A stretch of DNA of 64,000 nucleotides. It comes from Agrobacterium vaccinii (GTDB taxonomy: Bacteria; Pseudomonadota; Alphaproteobacteria; Rhizobiales; Rhizobiaceae). A model generated the notes under the pieces. That model saw only the letters and a program-made list of their open reading frames with translations. It was not told the DNA's origin and ran no database searches. A program made the translations under genes and the position numbers. Positions 17,986 through 27,249 of this stretch are shown here, one piece after another. Numbering within the stretch: the stretch's first letter is position 1; each line of letters begins with the position of its first letter. Where the stretch lies: NCBI RefSeq assembly GCF_021310995.1, contig NZ_CP054150.1:2294001-2358000 (forward strand), given 5' to 3'.

Positions 17986-18000
17986 GCGCGAAAGGAGCCA
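17986..18000 (-). promoter_or_regulatory. Possible -24/-12 element for gstI
   Basis: On the minus strand TGGCTCC-N4-GCGC keeps the GG and GC spacing of RpoN promoters, about 53 bases upstream of gstI. The match is poor beyond those bases. In R. leguminosarum I recall gstI being repressed by NtrC rather than activated, so this may be chance. Confidence 0.25.
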
Positions 18001-18306
18001 CAATTCACCCCATCTGATTAAATAAATATCATAAAGCCTAAATTTTAATCACATTAAAAATCATAAAGTTCAAAGAACAGTCTTTATGCAGATAGTTTGA
18101 AAAATCCGAAGTTTTTGCAGAAATATTGCTCTTCTTTTTAAAATCGGCATCATTTTTGGTCAAAAAATAACGCCTGCCTCCATAAAAGCATCAGATATTG
18201 CAGCTTTTTTTAAAAAAAGGTTACGCTATGCATGAGGCTGTCCGCGCGACCACTTAACGACTCACCGACAAAAAAATCGCGACCTCTTTCAGGGTATGCA
18301 TCGAAC

Positions 18307-18321
18307 TGGCACGGCGCATGC
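18307..18321 (+). promoter_or_regulatory. Sigma-54 promoter of glnII
   Basis: TGGCACG-N4-ATGC fits the RpoN consensus TGGCACG-N4-TTGC with one mismatch. It lies about 90 bases upstream of the glnII start codon. glnII of rhizobia is known to be transcribed from an NtrC-activated RpoN promoter, which supports the call. The rest of the 476-base gstI-glnII interval is strongly AT-rich with no gene. Confidence 0.8.
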
Positions 18322-18409
18322 ATAGAGATAGGCAGAACTTGAAAGCGGGTACGACTGTCTTGCTCGCCTAGAGAACACGCATCGCATTTTAACCTATGAG
18401 AGGTTCGTA

Positions 18410-19444
18410 ATGACTAAGTTCAAACTCGAGTATATCTGGCTCGATGGTTACAAGCCGGTAGCAAACCTGCGTGGCAAGACGCAGATCAAGGAATTCGACG
18501 AATTCCCGACACTCGAGCAGCTTCCGCTCTGGGGCTTTGATGGCTCCTCCACGATGCAGGCTGAAGGCCACAGCTCGGATTGTGTTCTGAAGCCCGTCGC
18601 CATCTATCCAGACCCAGCCCGCACCAACGGCGCACTCGTGATGTGCGAAGTCATGATGCCGGATGGCGTTACACCGCACGCTTCCAACAGCCGCGCAACC
18701 ATCCTCGACGACGAAGGCGCATGGTTCGGCTTCGAACAGGAATACTTCTTCTACGAAGACGGTCGTCCGCTCGGCTTCCCTGAGCAGGGTTACCCAGCTC
18801 CACAGGGTCCATATTACACAGGCGTCGGCTACAAGAACGTCGGCTCCATCGCTCGTGAAATCGTTGAAGAGCATCTCGACCTCTGCCTCGAAGCAGGCAT
18901 CAACCACGAAGGCATCAACGCCGAAGTGGCCAAGGGTCAGTGGGAATTCCAGGTATTCGGCAAGGGCTCCAAGAGCGCGGCCGACCAGATCTGGATCGCT
19001 CGCTACCTGCTTCTTCGCCTGTGCGAAAAGTACGGCATCGACGTCGAATTCCACTGCAAGCCACTCGGCGATACCGACTGGAACGGCTCTGGCATGCACT
19101 GCAACTTCTCCACCAAGTTCATGCGCGAAGTTGGCGGCAAGGAATATTTCGAAGCCCTCATGGGTGCCTTCGAAAAGAACTGGAAAGAGCACATCGACGT
19201 TTACGGCCCGGACAACCATCTGCGCCTGACCGGCAAGCACGAAACAGCGCCATGGAACAAGTTCTCCTACGGCATTGCTGACCGTGGCGCATCGATCCGC
19301 GTTCCGCACTCCTTCGTCAACAACGGCTACAAGGGCTACCTTGAAGACCGTCGTCCGAACTCTCAGGGCTGCCCATACCAGATCGCTTCCGTCGTTTTGA
19401 AGACGATCGCAGAAGTGCCGCTCGCAAAGTCGGCTGCTGCCTAA
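18410..19444 (+). CDS. glnII: Glutamine synthetase type II (eukaryotic type)
   Basis: GSII condenses ammonium with glutamate at the cost of ATP. The 344 residues have the length and signatures of the eukaryote-like GSII of rhizobia and actinomycetes: EYIWLDGYKPVANLRGKT at the start, WGFDGSSTMQAEG, WEFQVFG and the ATP-site region NFSTKFMRE. It is about 100 residues shorter than GSI and lacks the adenylylation-loop tyrosine context, so control is transcriptional and translational. An RpoN promoter and the divergent gstI supply those controls. It lies next to urea uptake and urease, which generate its ammonium. Confidence 0.97.
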   Translation: MTKFKLEYIWLDGYKPVANLRGKTQIKEFDEFPTLEQLPLWGFDGSSTMQAEGHSSDCVLKPVAIYPDPARTNGALVMCEVMMPDGVTPHASNSRATILDDEGAWFGFEQEYFFYEDGRPLGFPEQGYPAPQGPYYTGVGYKNVGSIAREIVEEHLDLCLEAGINHEGINAEVAKGQWEFQVFGKGSKSAADQIWIARYLLLRLCEKYGIDVEFHCKPLGDTDWNGSGMHCNFSTKFMREVGGKEYFEALMGAFEKNWKEHIDVYGPDNHLRLTGKHETAPWNKFSYGIADRGASIRVPHSFVNNGYKGYLEDRRPNSQGCPYQIASVVLKTIAEVPLAKSAAA

Positions 19445-19450
19445 TATTTG

Positions 19451-19486
19451 AAAATGGCGTCGCTCTATCCGGGCGACGCCATTTTT
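19451..19486 (+). terminator. Terminator of glnII
   Basis: A 13-bp stem (AAAATGGCGTCGC / GCGACGCCATTTT) with a short loop and a T tail begins seven bases after the glnII stop codon. Confidence 0.9.
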
Positions 19487-19541
19487 CCGTCTGCCCTCGG
19501 TCGCAGACCTCAGACCGTTTCGGAGGCTATGGAAAACCGGC

Positions 19542-22500
19542 ATGGCCGCAAGGCAACGCATCATCCCCGTCAGGCGCGAATATAATCGTTGGGTCGCCAA
19601 CCAGACGCTGGAAGATTACGCGCTGCGCTTTACCGCCAAAAGCGCCCGGCAGTTTTCCTCAAGCCGCATTTCCCACACCGCTATCGGCGCGATTTCGTTT
19701 CTGGCACTGGAAGCCATCGGCGGCGCGATTACTCTTTCCTACGGCACGACGAACGCGTTTTTCGCCATCCTCGTCGCCGCAACCGTCATGCTCGCCGTCG
19801 GCATTCCCATCAGCCGCTACGCCATCCGCTACGGTGTGGACATCGACCTTTTGACGCGTGGCGCCAGCTTCGGCTATATCGGCTCCACCATCACATCGCT
19901 CATCTATGCCGCCTTCACCTTCATGCTGTTTGCTATCGAAGCATCCATCATGTCGGGTGCTCTGGAACTGGCGCTCGGCATACCCCTGTGGATCGGCTAC
20001 ATTATCTCGGCCATCATGGTCATTCCGCTGGTCACCCATGGTGTGCGGCTCATCAGCCGGTTCCAGATCATCACCCAGCCCTTCTGGATCGTCCTCAACG
20101 TCCTGCCCTTTATCTTCATCGCCTTTCTGGATTGGGAAAAATTCGATCTGTGGCGCGCCTTCGCAGGCATTCACCACGCCTCCGGCCCGCCCGGCACCGT
20201 TGCGGATTTCAATCTCGTTGAGTTCGGAGCCGCCTCTGCCGTCATTCTGGCGCTGATGTCGCAGATTGGCGAGCAGGTGGATTTCCTTCGCTTCCTGCCA
20301 GCCGATGGCAAGCTGAAGCTGCGGCATCGCTTTGCCGTATTTCTCGCCGGCGCCGGTTGGGTGCTGGTGGGCGTGCCGAAACTGCTGGCGGGCTCTTTCC
20401 TCGTGGTGCTGACCTTCAGCTCCGGCGTATCGGTGGACCGCGCCGCCGATCCCTCACAAATGTACCTGACCGCCTTCGGCTACATGATCCCGAACCAGAA
20501 TGCCGCGCTGCTGCTGATGGTGGCTTTCGTGGTCGTTTCGCAGTTGAAGATCAACGTCATGAACGCCTATGCGGGGTCGCTGGCGTGGTCCAATTTCTTC
20601 TCGCGCCTAACACACAGCCACCCGGGCCGTGTCGTCTGGCTGGTGTTCAACGTGCTGATCGCATTGCTGCTGATGGAACTGGGCATCTACCGGCTTTTGG
20701 AAGAAACGCTCGGCATCTTCTCCATCGTCGCCATGGCGTGGCTGTGCACCATCTCAGCCGATCTTTTCATCAACAAACCGCTTGGCCTTGCGCCGCCCGG
20801 CATCGAGTTCAAGCGCGCGCATCTTTACGACATCAACCCCGTTGGCGTCGGCACCATGGCGCTGTCGGCCACGGTTGCGCTGACTGCCCATTTCGGCACC
20901 TTCGGTGCGCTGGCCGCATCGCTTGCGCCTTACCTCACCCTCATCGTCGCCTTCACGGCATCGCCGCTCATCGCCTGGGGCACGAAGGGCAAATTCTACC
21001 TTGCGCGCAAACCGCGCCAGAAATGGAAGGAAGCCAGCGGCATCACCTGTTCCATTTGCGAGCATGATTTCGAACCAGAAGACATGGCCTGGTGCCCGGC
21101 CTATGCCGCGCCCATCTGCTCGCTCTGCTGTTCGCTGGACAGCCGCTGCCACGATATGTGCAAGCCAAAGGCCAAGCTCAACTATCAGGTGGCAACAGTC
21201 GCCCGCACCTTCCTGCCAAATGATCTGGTCGCCCGGCTCTCTAGCCGGTTGGGCAGATATGCCATGTCGGCGGCGCTCGCCATCGCCGTCCTCGGCGGCA
21301 CCCTCGCGCTCATCGCCCATCAGGTCGGCACCGCCTCCCCTGCCACCGTCGATGTGGTCAACCGCACTATCCTTGCCGTCTTCTTCGTCTTTGCCGTCAT
21401 CGCTGGAATCGTCTGCTGGTTTCTGGTGCTGGCGCATGACAGCCGTGTCGTGGCGGAAGAAGAATCCTCTCGCCAGAACACGCTGCTGTTAAAGGAAATC
21501 GCCGCGCACAAGAAGACCGATGCGGCACTTCAAAACGCCAAGGACACAGCGGAGGCGGCAAACCGGGCGAAGAGCCGCTATGTCGTGGGCTTAAGCCACG
21601 AATTGCGCACGCCGCTGAATGCCGTTCTTGGGTATGCGCAAATCTTAGAGCGCGACGAAACCATTCCCCAGCCGCGCCAGTCCGCCATCAAGGTTATCAG
21701 GCGCTCTGCAGACCACCTCTCCGGGCTGATTGACGGTCTCTTGGATATTTCCAAGATCGAGGCAGGCCGTTTGCAGGTCTACTCCAACGAAATCAATATC
21801 AAGGACTTTCTGGACCAGATCATCGATCTGTTCCAGCCGCAGGCGCAGGCCAAGGGGCTGGACCTGAAACATGAACGCAGCAGGGCCCTGCCGCAATATG
21901 TTCGTACCGATGAGAAACGCCTGCGCCAGATCCTCGTCAACCTGCTGTCCAACGCCATCAAGTTTACCGACGCAGGCACCGTCAGTTTCGATGTCACCTA
22001 TCGCAGTCAGGTCGCAACCTTCACCATTTCCGATACCGGGCGCGGCATTGCCGAAAAGGATTTGAGCCGCATCTATGAGCCCTTCCAGCGCGGTGAGGCA
22101 GAGAGTATTCGCCCCATGCCGGGCCTCGGCCTTGGCCTCACCATCACACAACTGCTGACCAATACGCTTGGCGGGGAAATCTCTGTTGTCAGCGAAAAGG
22201 ACAAGGGTTCGACCTTCAAGGTCCGGCTGATGCTCTCGGCAGTAGACCGCCCCAACACGGCACCGGCGGCGGAAAAGACGATCGTCTCCTATTCCGGCCC
22301 ACGCCGCACCATCGTCATCGTGGACGACAATGAAGACCATCGCGAATTGATGCGCGAAGTGCTGGGTCCGCTCGATTTCGTGGTGCTGACGGCGCAAAGC
22401 GGCCCGGAATGCCTAACACTGATCGAAGGCGTGAAGCCCGATCTCTTCCTGATCGACATCTCCATGCCCGGCATGAGCGGCTGGCAACTGGTATCTCGCC

Positions 22501-22928
22501 TGCGTGAGGCGGGCCAATCGGCACCCCTCATCATGCTGTCAGCCAATATCGGCGATGGCTCTGTCGCCGGTGCGGGCGAAGACAATCACAACGATGCGAT
22601 CGCAAAACCCGTCGATATTCGCCGTCTATGCGACAAGCTCGCGGTTCATTTGGGCCTCACCTGGGTTTACGAAACCGATGCCCCTGCTAAGCCAGCAAAA
22701 GCCGACATCACCACGCCGGGGCCGCAGCACATCAAGGATTTGCAGCAGCTGGGCGAAATCGGCTACATCAGAGGCATAGAGGCAAAGCTTGCCGATCTCG
22801 CCCGCACATCGGAAAATCTGGCCTTCACCGAAGAACTAACAACCTATGTCCAGTCCTTCGACATGGCGGGCTATGCCGCCTTTCTCCGCCGTTTTGAAAA
22901 CCCAGAACCCAGGGAGCGTCAGCCATGA
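19542..22928 (+). CDS. Hybrid histidine kinase with N-terminal NCS1 permease-like domain
   Basis: This 1128-residue fusion starts with about twelve transmembrane segments (residues about 40-480) that resemble NCS1 purine/cytosine/hydantoin permeases, including the RGASFGYIGS stretch. A cysteine-rich block follows (from Cys503, CSICEHD, then CPAYAAPICSLCCSLDSRCHDMC) and may bind zinc. Two more membrane segments come next. Then come a HisKA domain with His686 in SHELRTPLNA, an HATPase domain with DTGRGIAEKD and GLGLGLTI, a receiver domain with Asp972 in LIDISMPGMSG, and a C-terminal tail of about 100 residues. It probably couples solute binding or transport to phosphorelay signalling. The signal is unknown; the neighbours suggest a nitrogenous compound. 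Confidence 0.85.
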   Translation: MAARQRIIPVRREYNRWVANQTLEDYALRFTAKSARQFSSSRISHTAIGAISFLALEAIGGAITLSYGTTNAFFAILVAATVMLAVGIPISRYAIRYGVDIDLLTRGASFGYIGSTITSLIYAAFTFMLFAIEASIMSGALELALGIPLWIGYIISAIMVIPLVTHGVRLISRFQIITQPFWIVLNVLPFIFIAFLDWEKFDLWRAFAGIHHASGPPGTVADFNLVEFGAASAVILALMSQIGEQVDFLRFLPADGKLKLRHRFAVFLAGAGWVLVGVPKLLAGSFLVVLTFSSGVSVDRAADPSQMYLTAFGYMIPNQNAALLLMVAFVVVSQLKINVMNAYAGSLAWSNFFSRLTHSHPGRVVWLVFNVLIALLLMELGIYRLLEETLGIFSIVAMAWLCTISADLFINKPLGLAPPGIEFKRAHLYDINPVGVGTMALSATVALTAHFGTFGALAASLAPYLTLIVAFTASPLIAWGTKGKFYLARKPRQKWKEASGITCSICEHDFEPEDMAWCPAYAAPICSLCCSLDSRCHDMCKPKAKLNYQVATVARTFLPNDLVARLSSRLGRYAMSAALAIAVLGGTLALIAHQVGTASPATVDVVNRTILAVFFVFAVIAGIVCWFLVLAHDSRVVAEEESSRQNTLLLKEIAAHKKTDAALQNAKDTAEAANRAKSRYVVGLSHELRTPLNAVLGYAQILERDETIPQPRQSAIKVIRRSADHLSGLIDGLLDISKIEAGRLQVYSNEINIKDFLDQIIDLFQPQAQAKGLDLKHERSRALPQYVRTDEKRLRQILVNLLSNAIKFTDAGTVSFDVTYRSQVATFTISDTGRGIAEKDLSRIYEPFQRGEAESIRPMPGLGLGLTITQLLTNTLGGEISVVSEKDKGSTFKVRLMLSAVDRPNTAPAAEKTIVSYSGPRRTIVIVDDNEDHRELMREVLGPLDFVVLTAQSGPECLTLIEGVKPDLFLIDISMPGMSGWQLVSRLREAGQSAPLIMLSANIGDGSVAGAGEDNHNDAIAKPVDIRRLCDKLAVHLGLTWVYETDAPAKPAKADITTPGPQHIKDLQQLGEIGYIRGIEAKLADLARTSENLAFTEELTTYVQSFDMAGYAAFLRRFENPEPRERQP

Positions 22929-23851
22929 GCGTACCGTCTGCCGCGCTAGCCAAGGATATCGTTCTGCTGGTGGATGACAGCCCAGATGCGCTGGGCTTCC
23001 TCACCGATGCGCTGGAACAGTCAGGCTTCTCCGTGCTGATCGCCACATCGGGCCAAGCCGCTCTCAACATCGCCGAACGCATTACCCCCGATATCATTCT
23101 GCTGGACGCCGTCATGCCATCAATGAATGGGTTCGAGACCTGCACGCGGCTGAAATCCAACGCCGCTGTGACGCAGGTCCCGGTCATCTTCATGACCGGG
23201 CTGACCGAAACGGAGCATGTGGTGCGGGCACTTGAGGCTGGTGGCGTAGACTACCTGACCAAGCCGATCAACATCGATGAGTTGCGCGCTCGTATTCGTG
23301 TTCACCTCTCCAACGCCCGTTCCGCCCAAAGCGCGCGGGTTGCGCTGGATGCTGCGGGCCGCCATCTGCTGGCCGTGCGCGCAAACGGCGCCATCCACTG
23401 GTCGACACCGCAGGCCACGCGGCTGGTCAATGCTGCAACGGGCCGCGACGACGGAATGGACATCGTGTCACGCCATATCGCTGAATGGCTGGAAACGAGA
23501 GGCAATGACGCCCTTCGCGAGACACCGCTCACCATAGAGCAGCCCGACCGCGCCACGCTGCAACTCACATTTCTGGGCGCGATGGGACCGGACGAACACC
23601 TGTTTCGCCTGACCGCAGCCAACGACAAATCCGCCGATGCGCTGCTGCGCCAGCATTTCACGCTGACCGTCAGGGAATCGGAAGTGTTGCTGTGGATTGC
23701 CAAAGGCAAATCCAACCGCGATATCGGTGACATACTGGGCCTTTCAGCCCGCACCGTGAACAAGCATCTGGAACAGATCTACGTCAAGCTGGGCGTTGAA
23801 AACCGCGCGTCAGCCGCGGTAAAGGCCGCACATATTCTGCATGATACATAG
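22925..23851 (+). CDS. Response regulator with LuxR-type HTH
   Basis: This 308-residue regulator has an N-terminal receiver domain with phosphoacceptor Asp61 (ILLDAVMPSMNG) and the conserved KP in LTKPINIDE. A linker domain of about 100 residues follows, then a LuxR/FixJ-type helix-turn-helix at about 240-300 (RESEVLLWIAKGKSNRDIG). The linker holds NGAIHWSTPQATRLV, which looks PAS-like, but I do not assert it. Its ATG overlaps the stop codon of the permease-kinase gene by four bases, so the two are surely partners. The target genes are unknown. Confidence 0.93.
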   Translation: MSVPSAALAKDIVLLVDDSPDALGFLTDALEQSGFSVLIATSGQAALNIAERITPDIILLDAVMPSMNGFETCTRLKSNAAVTQVPVIFMTGLTETEHVVRALEAGGVDYLTKPINIDELRARIRVHLSNARSAQSARVALDAAGRHLLAVRANGAIHWSTPQATRLVNAATGRDDGMDIVSRHIAEWLETRGNDALRETPLTIEQPDRATLQLTFLGAMGPDEHLFRLTAANDKSADALLRQHFTLTVRESEVLLWIAKGKSNRDIGDILGLSARTVNKHLEQIYVKLGVENRASAAVKAAHILHDT

Positions 23852-23853
23852 CA

Positions 23854-23880
23854 AAACGGGCGCTGATGACGCGCCCGTTT
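23854..23880 (+). terminator. Terminator of the kinase-regulator operon
   Basis: A 10-bp inverted repeat (AAACGGGCGC / GCGCCCGTTT) with a 7-base loop lies two bases after the stop codon. It also lies downstream of the convergent small gene. Confidence 0.8.
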
Positions 23881-23901
23881 AACAGACTATGGACTGCGAT
23901 A

Positions 23902-24132
23902 TTAGCGGCAGATACGCGTTTCCTTGATCACAACGCGACCGTGGTGATGCGAGCGGACCTTCTTGACAACGCAATCGCGGGCAACGCGGTGGTGGCGCGG
24001 GCGGTACTCTTCGCGCATTGGAGAGCGAACCTTCTGCGTCGTGGTCACGGTAACCGTGTCAGCGTATGATGGTGCCGAAAAGGCGAATACGGAAGAGACA
24101 GCAATCAGGGAAGAGATGAGAAGTGTTTTCAT
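23902..24132 (-). CDS. Small secreted basic protein of unknown function
   Basis: This 76-residue protein has a signal peptide (MKTLLISSLIAVSSVFAFSA, cleavage near SYADT). The mature part of about 50 residues is rich in Arg and His, with a HHH run and two cysteines (ARDCVVKKV and ETRICR) that could form a disulphide. I start it at the ATG at 24132, preceded by AGAGG; the open frame extends 19 codons further but lacks a ribosome site there. I do not recognise a family. It stands alone between convergent and divergent neighbours. Confidence 0.7.
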   Translation of the reverse strand: MKTLLISSLIAVSSVFAFSAPSYADTVTVTTTQKVRSPMREEYRPRHHRVARDCVVKKVRSHHHGRVVIKETRICR

Positions 24133-24257
24133 GTCAGGAACCTCTTGGTTGGGTTGCGAACAAACGCGTGATCGAGCCAGCGGTTCCACCCCGAAATATT
24201 AATCCTGCGTAATGTTGCCGCTTTTGAAAAACACTTTGTTCCCAATAGTATAGGAGA

Positions 24258-24818
24258 ATGAATATTAGACGCGAGACAGATAATCTGGTCATCCTTTCGG
24301 GCTGCTCCGGCGGCGGCAAATCGACCCTGCTATCAGAGCTTTCCAGACGCGGTCATGCAACCATAGAGGAGCCCGGTCGCCGCATCGTAAAGCAGGAAAC
24401 AGACAGCCAAGGGTCGGCTCTTCCGTGGGTTGATATGGAAGCATTCGCCCGCCGCGCCGTCGCAACGTCCCTTGGGGATCACGAGCAAGCACCTGACACA
24501 GGCTGGGTATTTTTTGATCGGGGCCTGATCGACGCAGCCTCGGCTCTTCACGCCGTCTGTGCGGATGGGCTGCTTTACGAACTGAAGAACAGTCACCGCT
24601 ACAATCCCCTCGTTTTCCTGACGCCGCCATGGCCCGAAATCTACGTTTCCGATGGCGAACGGCAACACGATCTTACAGCGGCGATCGAAGAGTATGAGCG
24701 CCTGGTTCGCGACTATGCCGATCTTGGTTATGAAACGATCGTCCTTGCGAAAATGAGCGTGGCTGAGCGCGCCGATTTCGTTTTGAGCCGTCTGGGTGGA
24801 CCTAACGGTTCTCGATAA
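24258..24818 (+). CDS. P-loop NTPase (AAA_28-like)
   Basis: This 186-residue protein has a Walker A motif GCSGGGKS at residues 15-22, a DRGLID segment (about 93-98) that may be Walker B or a lid, and helices typical of AAA_28/nucleoside-kinase-like NTPases. The phrase EEPGRRIVKQE after the P-loop is common in that family. It is cytoplasmic and probably an ATP-dependent kinase or phosphotransferase of unknown substrate. The ATG follows GGAGA almost directly, so initiation may be inefficient. Its 3' end overlaps the convergent deacetylase gene by 17 bases. Confidence 0.75.
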   Translation: MNIRRETDNLVILSGCSGGGKSTLLSELSRRGHATIEEPGRRIVKQETDSQGSALPWVDMEAFARRAVATSLGDHEQAPDTGWVFFDRGLIDAASALHAVCADGLLYELKNSHRYNPLVFLTPPWPEIYVSDGERQHDLTAAIEEYERLVRDYADLGYETIVLAKMSVAERADFVLSRLGGPNGSR

Positions 24819-25518
24819 GCTTCGACACCGTGACGAATTCGAAGCCGCGTTGACGCAAGCCATCGATAATCAGCGGTAGCGCCTGTCGAGACACTTCGCG
24901 GCTGCGATACATCACATGCATGATGATAATCGAGCCATTCATGGCGTTATCGATGACGTATTTCGCCAATGCATTGGGATTGTCCGCAACCTCGGGATAA
25001 GATTCAGGCTCGACATCCCACATGATGGTTTTTCGGTCATGTTGCGAAAGATACCAAGGCAAGGTCAGAAGCTTCTTGCCGTAGGGCGGGCGAAACAGGA
25101 TTTCTCCCTTATATCCCGCCGCCCGGATGGCCGCATCGGTCCGCTCAAGCTCATCTTTCACCGCTGACAGGCTCGACCATCGCATATCGGCGTGGGAGTA
25201 GGAGTGATTGCCGATCTCGTGACCCGCTTCTGCAATGAGCCGTGCCTGCGGCAGATTTTCAGCTGTTTCCTTGCCGATCAGAAAAAACGTCGCTTTCACG
25301 TCGCGGTCTTTGAGGACGGTCAAGACATCCTTCGTAAACCGTGCGGAAGGACCATCGTCGAATGTAAGTGCTACGACGGGCTTGTCCGTTTCGACGCGCG
25401 CAATGATGTCGCCGAATAACTGCGTCGTACGAGAGTTGCTGTACACATGGAGCGAGACGATCGCCGTCAGAAGAACGGCAAGGATGCCGCAGCCGATCAC
25501 AACACGCCGTATCGTCAT
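24802..25518 (-). CDS. Polysaccharide deacetylase (NodB-like)
   Basis: This 238-residue protein has an N-terminal membrane anchor or signal (about residues 5-25) and a NodB-homology domain. Motif 1 TFDDGPS carries the catalytic aspartates, motif 2 HSYSH the metal histidines, and motif 3 FRPPYGKK is intact. Members of carbohydrate esterase family 4 remove acetyl groups from chitin-like oligomers, peptidoglycan or exopolysaccharide outside the cytoplasm; the substrate here is unknown. I use the ATG at 25518, with AGGA seven bases upstream, over a codon six residues earlier. Confidence 0.9.
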   Translation of the reverse strand: MTIRRVVIGCGILAVLLTAIVSLHVYSNSRTTQLFGDIIARVETDKPVVALTFDDGPSARFTKDVLTVLKDRDVKATFFLIGKETAENLPQARLIAEAGHEIGNHSYSHADMRWSSLSAVKDELERTDAAIRAAGYKGEILFRPPYGKKLLTLPWYLSQHDRKTIMWDVEPESYPEVADNPNALAKYVIDNAMNGSIIIMHVMYRSREVSRQALPLIIDGLRQRGFEFVTVSKLIENR

Positions 25519-25610
25519 TGCTATTCCTAATTGCAATATTCAGATGACGATGTTGTTGCCGGTCTTGTTGGCTCCATTGTGGCGATGCCATGACAGGGCG
25601 CCTATTAACG

Positions 25611-25645
25611 AAAAAAGCCCGGCATCGCTGCCGGGCTTTCTTTTT
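25611..25645. terminator. Terminator of livK (bidirectional shape)
   Basis: A 10-bp stem (AAAGCCCGGC / GCCGGGCTTT) with a 6-base loop is flanked by A and T runs. It lies 16 bases beyond the livK stop codon on the minus strand. Confidence 0.85.
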
Positions 25646-25660
25646 CTAATCCGATAAGGC

Positions 25661-26779
25661 TCAGGTGCCCTGCTGGAAGTAGCTGTACTTGCCGTCTGGG
25701 CCCTTCTTCCACTCGTACATGACGTAGCCTGGAAGCTTCGGGTCGCCCTTTTCGTCGAAGGAGAGTTCGCCGAGAACGGTCGAGAACTTGCCCTTCTTCA
25801 TGGCTTCGGCAACTTTTTCTGCGTCGAGCGAGCCTGCATCCTTGGCAGCGGCAGCAATGGTCTGCACCGCAGCGTAGGAGTAGAGCGTGTAAGCTTCAGG
25901 GTTGAAGCCAGCAGCCTTGAACTTCGCAACGAGGTCCTTGTTGGCTGGGTTGATGGTTGGATCGGGACCGAACGTGTTCAGCGTGCCTTCGACAGCATCA
26001 CCGGCGATGGAAGCAAGTTCGTTGGAGACGATGCCGTCACCCGAAACGAGCTTGGCCTTCAGACCCTGGTCGGCTGCCTGGCGAATGATGAGACCGGCTT
26101 CGGTGTGGAGACCACCCCAATAGATGACCGATACGCCAGCTTCCTTCATCTTGGCGATGAGGGCCGAGAAGTCCTTGTCGCCGACGTTTACGCCTTCGTA
26201 GATGGCTTCCTTCACGCCAGCAGCGTTGGCAGCCTTCTTGGTTTCATCGGCAAGACCCTGACCGTAAGGTGTCTTGTCGTGAATGATCGCGACTTTTGCA
26301 TCCTTGAAGTGGTCAGCCAGATACTTGCCGGCAATGCCACCCTGCTGGTCGTCGCGACCGCACGTGCGGAACGTGTTCCACAGGCCGCGCTCGGTGAAAA
26401 CAGGGTTTGTTGCAGCAGGCGTGATTTCGAGGATGCCGTTTTCTGCGTAAACTTCGGACGCCGGAATGGAAACGCCGGAGTTGAAGTGACCGACGACGAA
26501 CTTGACGCCGTCAGCAACGAACTTGTTGGCAACCGAGATGCCCTGCTTGGGGTCGGACACGTCATCGCCCAGAACGATCTTGATCTGTTCGCCGTTGATG
26601 CCGCCTGCAGCGTTGATGTCTGCCGCAGCCTGCTCAGCGCCCTTCTGGAGCTGTGCGCCAAATGCCGCGTTCGGGCCGGTCAGCGGGCCGCCGACGCCGA
26701 CGAGAATGTCAGCCCAGGCAGATCCACTGAAGGCGACCATTGCGGTCAGCGCAACTGCGGAAAGAAGAGACTTCTTCAT
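25661..26779 (-). CDS. livK: Branched-chain amino-acid ABC transporter binding protein
   Basis: This periplasmic receptor of 372 residues serves the LivHMGF importer. The ATG at 26779 has GGGAGT upstream and begins a signal peptide ([20 protein letters not shown], cleavage near AWADI). The mature fold starts with [17 protein letters not shown] and contains [21 protein letters not shown], both typical of Leu/Ile/Val/Ala-binding proteins. Rhizobial Bra/Liv systems take up a broad range of amino acids, so the specificity may be wide. It is the last gene on this strand in the liv cluster, after the DUF6867 gene, and ends at a strong terminator. Confidence 0.93.
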   Translation of the reverse strand: MKKSLLSAVALTAMVAFSGSAWADILVGVGGPLTGPNAAFGAQLQKGAEQAAADINAAGGINGEQIKIVLGDDVSDPKQGISVANKFVADGVKFVVGHFNSGVSIPASEVYAENGILEITPAATNPVFTERGLWNTFRTCGRDDQQGGIAGKYLADHFKDAKVAIIHDKTPYGQGLADETKKAANAAGVKEAIYEGVNVGDKDFSALIAKMKEAGVSVIYWGGLHTEAGLIIRQAADQGLKAKLVSGDGIVSNELASIAGDAVEGTLNTFGPDPTINPANKDLVAKFKAAGFNPEAYTLYSYAAVQTIAAAAKDAGSLDAEKVAEAMKKGKFSTVLGELSFDEKGDPKLPGYVMYEWKKGPDGKYSYFQQGT

Positions 26780-26895
26780 TATATTACTCCCAGTTCCATT
26801 GGTTGGGTTGATTATCCCTGCCTGCTCAGCACCCACCTTAACTGCTCAGGCTGTTCCACTCTTGCGCGCATTCTGAGTTCAGAAAAACGTCGCTG

Positions 26896-27249
26896 TCAAT
26901 CTTTCTTCTTGTAAGAAAATGCTGAAGTACGGTCATAAAGCCAATAGTACTTATCGACCATCTGACTGGTGCGGCGCATGCGAAATCCGACCGTCGCAAA
27001 AGCGAGCAGCAGAACGACATCGGTCACGTAATAAAACGCATCCAGCATGGGTCCGGCAAACAGCGCGTAGTGCAAAAAGCGCATCACCACACCCAGAAGC
27101 AGGGTGTACAAAACCACCTTCGGATAGTCTTCCCAGCCATCGGCCACGGACTTGCCCGTGCGCCAGGCCGTCCAGAAACCCAAGAGCACCACGAGCGCGC
27201 GCAAAACGTAGCGAACGCCGCTGTCACTTTCGAAAAAAAGTCCCTGCAT
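26896..27249 (-). CDS. DUF6867 membrane protein in the liv cluster
   Basis: This 117-residue protein has about three hydrophobic segments (residues about 15-32, 45-65 and 73-88) and a basic C-terminus (RRTSQMVDKYYWLYDR). I believe it matches DUF6867, a family seen beside liv genes in Rhizobiales, but this is from memory. The ATG at 27249 has GGGGA nine bases upstream; a start four codons earlier has none. It lies between livF and livK on the same strand. A role in transport is possible but unproven. Confidence 0.7.
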   Translation of the reverse strand: MQGLFFESDSGVRYVLRALVVLLGFWTAWRTGKSVADGWEDYPKVVLYTLLLGVVMRFLHYALFAGPMLDAFYYVTDVVLLLAFATVGFRMRRTSQMVDKYYWLYDRTSAFSYKKKD

